This document shows positions 59,335-64,000 of a DNA stretch of 64,000 nt, in pieces. Each line of letters begins with the position of its first letter. Position 1 is the first letter of the stretch. The notes beneath the pieces were generated by a model. It was not told the DNA's origin, did no database searches, and saw only the letters and a list, made by a program, of their open reading frames with translations. The stretch comes from CAYSYM01 sp964435115 (GTDB lineage Bacteria > Chloroflexota > UBA6077 > CF-72). The position numbers and the translations under genes were made by a program. The stretch is taken from contig CAYSYM010000002.1 in NCBI GenBank assembly GCA_964435115.1, forward strand, positions 62,001 to 126,000. Direction: 5' to 3'.

Positions 59335-59799
59335 ATGGCTCTGGCCTATCTCGACACCAGCGCCCTGGCCAAGCGGTACCTGCCGGCAGCGGGCTCGGCG
59401 TGGGTCGCGCGCCTCTGCCAACAGGAGCCGGTCGCGATCTCGCTGGTCGCGATCCCTGAGCTGGCGTCTGCCCTTGCACGCCGCGTGCGGGAAGGCGCGC
59501 TGAGCGCCCAGCAGCGCGATGCGCTCTTCGAGGCCTTCGTCCGCGACGCGCGATCCTTCACGGTGGTCGAGCCAGGCCAGGCGATCGCCCAGCAGGCAGC
59601 GGCGCTGCTGCTCACGGCGCCGCTGCCCGTGCGTCTGCGGACGCTGGACGCGTTGCACGTCGCCTCGGCCCGGTTAGCATTTGCCCGCGCCCGCCGGCGT
59701 GGCGTCGCCACCGGGAGCTTCGTCGCGGCCGACCGGGCGCTGCTGGACGCCGCGAGCTGGGCCGGGCTCCCCACGCTCAATCCCGAGGAGTACCCGTGA
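59335..59799 (+). CDS. vapC: VapC-type PIN toxin
   Basis: The 154-residue PIN ribonuclease has the first acidic residue in LAYLDTSALAKRYLP, E in IPELASAL, and the aspartates in LRTLDALHVASA and FVAADRALLDAA. All four catalytic acids are present, so it should be active against RNA. It forms a pair with the RHH antitoxin just upstream. Confidence 0.88.
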   Translation: MALAYLDTSALAKRYLPAAGSAWVARLCQQEPVAISLVAIPELASALARRVREGALSAQQRDALFEAFVRDARSFTVVEPGQAIAQQAAALLLTAPLPVRLRTLDALHVASARLAFARARRRGVATGSFVAADRALLDAASWAGLPTLNPEEYP

Positions 59800-60240
59800 C
59801 AGATGGCGGTCGCGTAGCTCACGCCGGGACCTTGCGCCGTTGCGCCCTCGATCAGCTCCGCCACACGACGGCTCCGGTCGCTTGCCGCCCGTCGCGGCTC
59901 CTGTTCGAGGGCACGCCGATGCAGTCGGTTTCGAGGGGCCACTTCCACGCCCCACGCGACGGGTGCGGCCGGCCGCAAGGTCGTGGTGCCGGCAAGCTTC
60001 GAACGGCAGTCAGCGACAATAGCGCGGGCGTTGGGGAAGTGTGCGTCAAAGAACTGGCGGATGGCGGTGCGGGCGCCACGGCCTGCCGGGCGCGAGGTCG
60101 CCTGGGGGTCTGGCAGTCGAACGCCCTTCGCCCCTCCGCGGCCAGTGGGGCCGGGCGAGGAGGGCGCGGCCGCCGCCGCTGAACGCTTCCCGTATACTCC
60201 GTCAGTAGATTTTCGGACGCTGGCGGTAGAGTTGAACGCG
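59800..60240. other. Long leader or intergenic region before the S1 gene
   Basis: I see no gene in these 440 bases. TATACT at 60193-60198 is a good -10 box, placing transcription start about 35 bases before the S1-domain gene. Confidence 0.5.
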
Positions 60241-61614
60241 ATGGACGACGGGGCCACTGGCCCCGAGGAGCGGGTGCGGGTCGCTGAGGCGAGGCAGAAC
60301 GCAGGGTCTCACCAGGAGTCGGGCGCCAATACCCAGGATATGGGCGCCCTGCTGGAACAGTACGAAGGGGCGCAGCGCGCACAGCTCCGGCGCGGGGACC
60401 TGGTCGAGGGCAGGGTGGTCCTGGTCGACCGGGACGAGGTGCTTGTGGACATCGGTGGCAAGATGGAGGCCGTCGTGCCGCCGCACGAGCTGGGGGCGCA
60501 GCGGGAGGAGCCGCCGCTAGGGCAGGGCGACACGGTGACCGCGGTGGTGGTGGTCCCGGAGAACGCCGAGGGCCGGCCGGTGATCTCCATCAACCGGGCT
60601 CGCGCTGAGATCGCCTGGCGCGACCTACAGGAGAAGTTCCAGGCGGGTGAGCTCGTCCAAGGCCAGGTGGTCGACCACAACAAGGGCGGGTTGATCGTCT
60701 CGGTCAACGGGGTGCGTGGCTTCGTGCCGCTGAGCCAGATCGTCGAGGTGCGGCGGGGTGGTTCCGAGGAGGAGGTTGAGACGCGGCTGCGCAGCATGCG
60801 GGGCCAGGAGCTCTTCCTCAAGGTGATCGAGATGAATCGCCGTCGCAACCGGCTCATCCTCTCCGAGCGCGCGGCGGCCCAGGAGCGTCGAGCGGCGCAG
60901 AAGGATCGGCTGCTGGCCGAGCTGCAGCCGGACCAGATCAAGCACGGCCGCGTCTCCAGCCTCACGGACTTCGGAGCCTTCGTGGACCTGGGCGGAGCGG
61001 ACGGCTTGATCCACCTCTCCGAGCTGTCCTGGGGCCAGGTGCAGCACCCCAGCCAGGTCCTGAAGGTGGGCCAGGAGGTCGACGTCAGGGTGGTGGGCGT
61101 CGATCGCGAGAACAAGAAGATCGCGCTGAGCCTGAAGCGGGCGCAGGAGAACCCGTGGGAGCGCATCCAGGAGCGGTACCGGGTGGACGAGACGGTCTCG
61201 GCGAAGATCACCAAGCTGGCACAGTTTGGCGCATTCGCCGAGGTGGAGCCCGGCGTGGAGGGGCTGGTACACATCTCCGAGCTGTCGGACGAGCGCATCA
61301 CCCACCCCAAGCAGGTCGTGCGCGAGGGGGAGCAGGTCCAGCTCCGCATCATTGGGATCGATCCCCAGCGCCACCGCCTGCGCCTGAGCCTGCGGCAGGT
61401 GGAGGACCAGGGCGGGTACCCGAGTTTCGAAGCGTGGGGTGGCGTATCGTACGGCACGGGCGGGTCGGTGGCGACCAGGGAGGGAGAGCTCGAGGGCGTG
61501 GGGGAGCGCGGGGGGGAGACAGGGGATGGCGGGGAGGTCGAGGGCGCCGCTGGCACGCAGCCTGCTCCAGCCGCGTCGTCGACGAACGGCACGACGGACC
61601 TCCTCGAGGGGTAG
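60241..61614 (+). CDS. rpsA: 30S ribosomal protein S1-like protein (four S1 domains)
   Basis: The 457-residue protein has four S1 RNA-binding domains at about 52-120, 137-205, 237-305 and 322-392, recognised by repeats such as GRVSSLTDFGAFVDLGGADG and GLVHISELSDERITHP. Four domains match the shorter S1 proteins of Gram-positive and Chloroflexota bacteria, which help mRNA binding on the ribosome. The last 60 residues are Gly/Glu-rich and probably disordered. The ATG at 60241 follows the TATACT promoter. Confidence 0.85.
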   Translation: MDDGATGPEERVRVAEARQNAGSHQESGANTQDMGALLEQYEGAQRAQLRRGDLVEGRVVLVDRDEVLVDIGGKMEAVVPPHELGAQREEPPLGQGDTVTAVVVVPENAEGRPVISINRARAEIAWRDLQEKFQAGELVQGQVVDHNKGGLIVSVNGVRGFVPLSQIVEVRRGGSEEEVETRLRSMRGQELFLKVIEMNRRRNRLILSERAAAQERRAAQKDRLLAELQPDQIKHGRVSSLTDFGAFVDLGGADGLIHLSELSWGQVQHPSQVLKVGQEVDVRVVGVDRENKKIALSLKRAQENPWERIQERYRVDETVSAKITKLAQFGAFAEVEPGVEGLVHISELSDERITHPKQVVREGEQVQLRIIGIDPQRHRLRLSLRQVEDQGGYPSFEAWGGVSYGTGGSVATREGELEGVGERGGETGDGGEVEGAAGTQPAPAASSTNGTTDLLEG

Positions 61615-61626
61615 CGATCGCGGACT

Positions 61627-61645
61627 CGGCGGGTTTTTCTCGCCG
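61627..61645 (+). terminator. Possible hairpin after the S1 gene
   Basis: CGGCG at 61627-61631 pairs with CGCCG at 61641-61645 around a T-rich loop. The run of T is in the loop, not after the stem, so terminator activity is doubtful. Confidence 0.25.
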
Positions 61646-61665
61646 GTGGGGCGGGGACCGCGAGC

Positions 61666-61671
61666 TATACT
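61666..61671 (+). promoter_or_regulatory. -10 box of clpC
   Basis: TATACT lies 122 bases before the clpC ATG, giving a leader of about 115 bases. No CIRCE or CtsR-type inverted or direct repeat is visible nearby. Confidence 0.45.
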
Positions 61672-61793
61672 CCCCTCACGGCCAGGGCAGGTCCCTGCCG
61701 GGTGGGTTGGCGGTTCCGCGCGCGCCCCTACCGAACGCAGCCGGTCGCAGGGCCGCTGAGGATTGAAACGAACGAGCGAGCGAACGAACGGAC

Positions 61794-64000
<2,207 letters not shown>

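Noticed and set aside
61770..61790. GAAC/GAGC short repeats before clpC as a CtsR or CIRCE operator
   Set aside because: They are a simple tetranucleotide run without the heptad direct repeat of CtsR or the inverted repeat of CIRCE.

Overview
This is GC-rich bacterial DNA (roughly 70% G+C by eye) in which almost every gene is a recognisable family. F420/flavin luciferase-like oxidoreductases, an Agl23-like glycosyltransferase, ScpB, a DUF951 protein, GTG/TTG starts, ATGA overlaps and apparently leaderless promoters together suggest a member of the Chloroflexota, perhaps close to Thermomicrobia. That placement is an inference; the window has no rRNA to settle it.

Layout. 1-4025: end of a DMT-type permease, then an FMN riboswitch and the riboflavin operon ribD-ribE-ribBA-ribH. 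4041-7266: a BtuF-like cobalamin-binding protein and cobyrinate a,c-diamide synthase on the minus strand, divergent from a small asparagine-synthase-like PP-loop protein with a zinc ribbon. 7377-10849: a decayed IclR gene running into a truncated antitoxin, a class III nucleotide cyclase, tRNA-Thr(UGU), tRNA-Tyr, tRNA-Thr(GGU), rpmG and tRNA-Trp.

10850-33747 is an accessory island. It begins exactly after tRNA-Trp and ends at an imperfect 42-bp copy of the 3' end of that tRNA gene, the usual trace of site-specific integration, although no integrase is visible. It holds a four-gene ubiquitin-like conjugation cassette (E2-like, JAB/JAMM protease, E1-like, ThiS/MoaD-like ubiquitin-like protein) and a large catabolic set: two luciferase-like oxidoreductases, an alpha/beta hydrolase, a bicupin, a NitT/TauT-type ABC importer with two different permeases, two amidohydrolases, a GntR/FCD regulator, a CoxG-S-M-L molybdenum hydroxylase, an M20 hydrolase and a ThDP-dependent lyase-type enzyme. 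At least five copies of a 17-bp box around TGCATGCA lie upstream of the island transcription units, including the divergent promoter of the ubiquitin-like cassette. This looks like one regulon, probably under the local GntR protein. The gene set suggests import and breakdown of an N-heterocyclic or cyclic-amide compound.

33855-50453: small conserved proteins, membrane glycan genes (GT-C, GT2, YfhO-like, LPG-synthase-TM flippase-like, Agl23-NHL fusion), scpB, mutL, mutS and a DUF1786 protein. 50583-55665: a membrane protein, a methyltransferase, pyrF, DUF951, an MFS transporter, ybaB and recR. 55662-58472: a tightly overlapping minus-strand array of toxin-antitoxin genes (HicAB, MNT, DUF5615/DUF433) between remnants of a DUF1156/DUF499/DUF3883 defence system. 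58972-59799: a second toxin-antitoxin pair (RHH/VapC). 60241-64000: a four-domain S1 protein and the start of clpC, which runs off the window.
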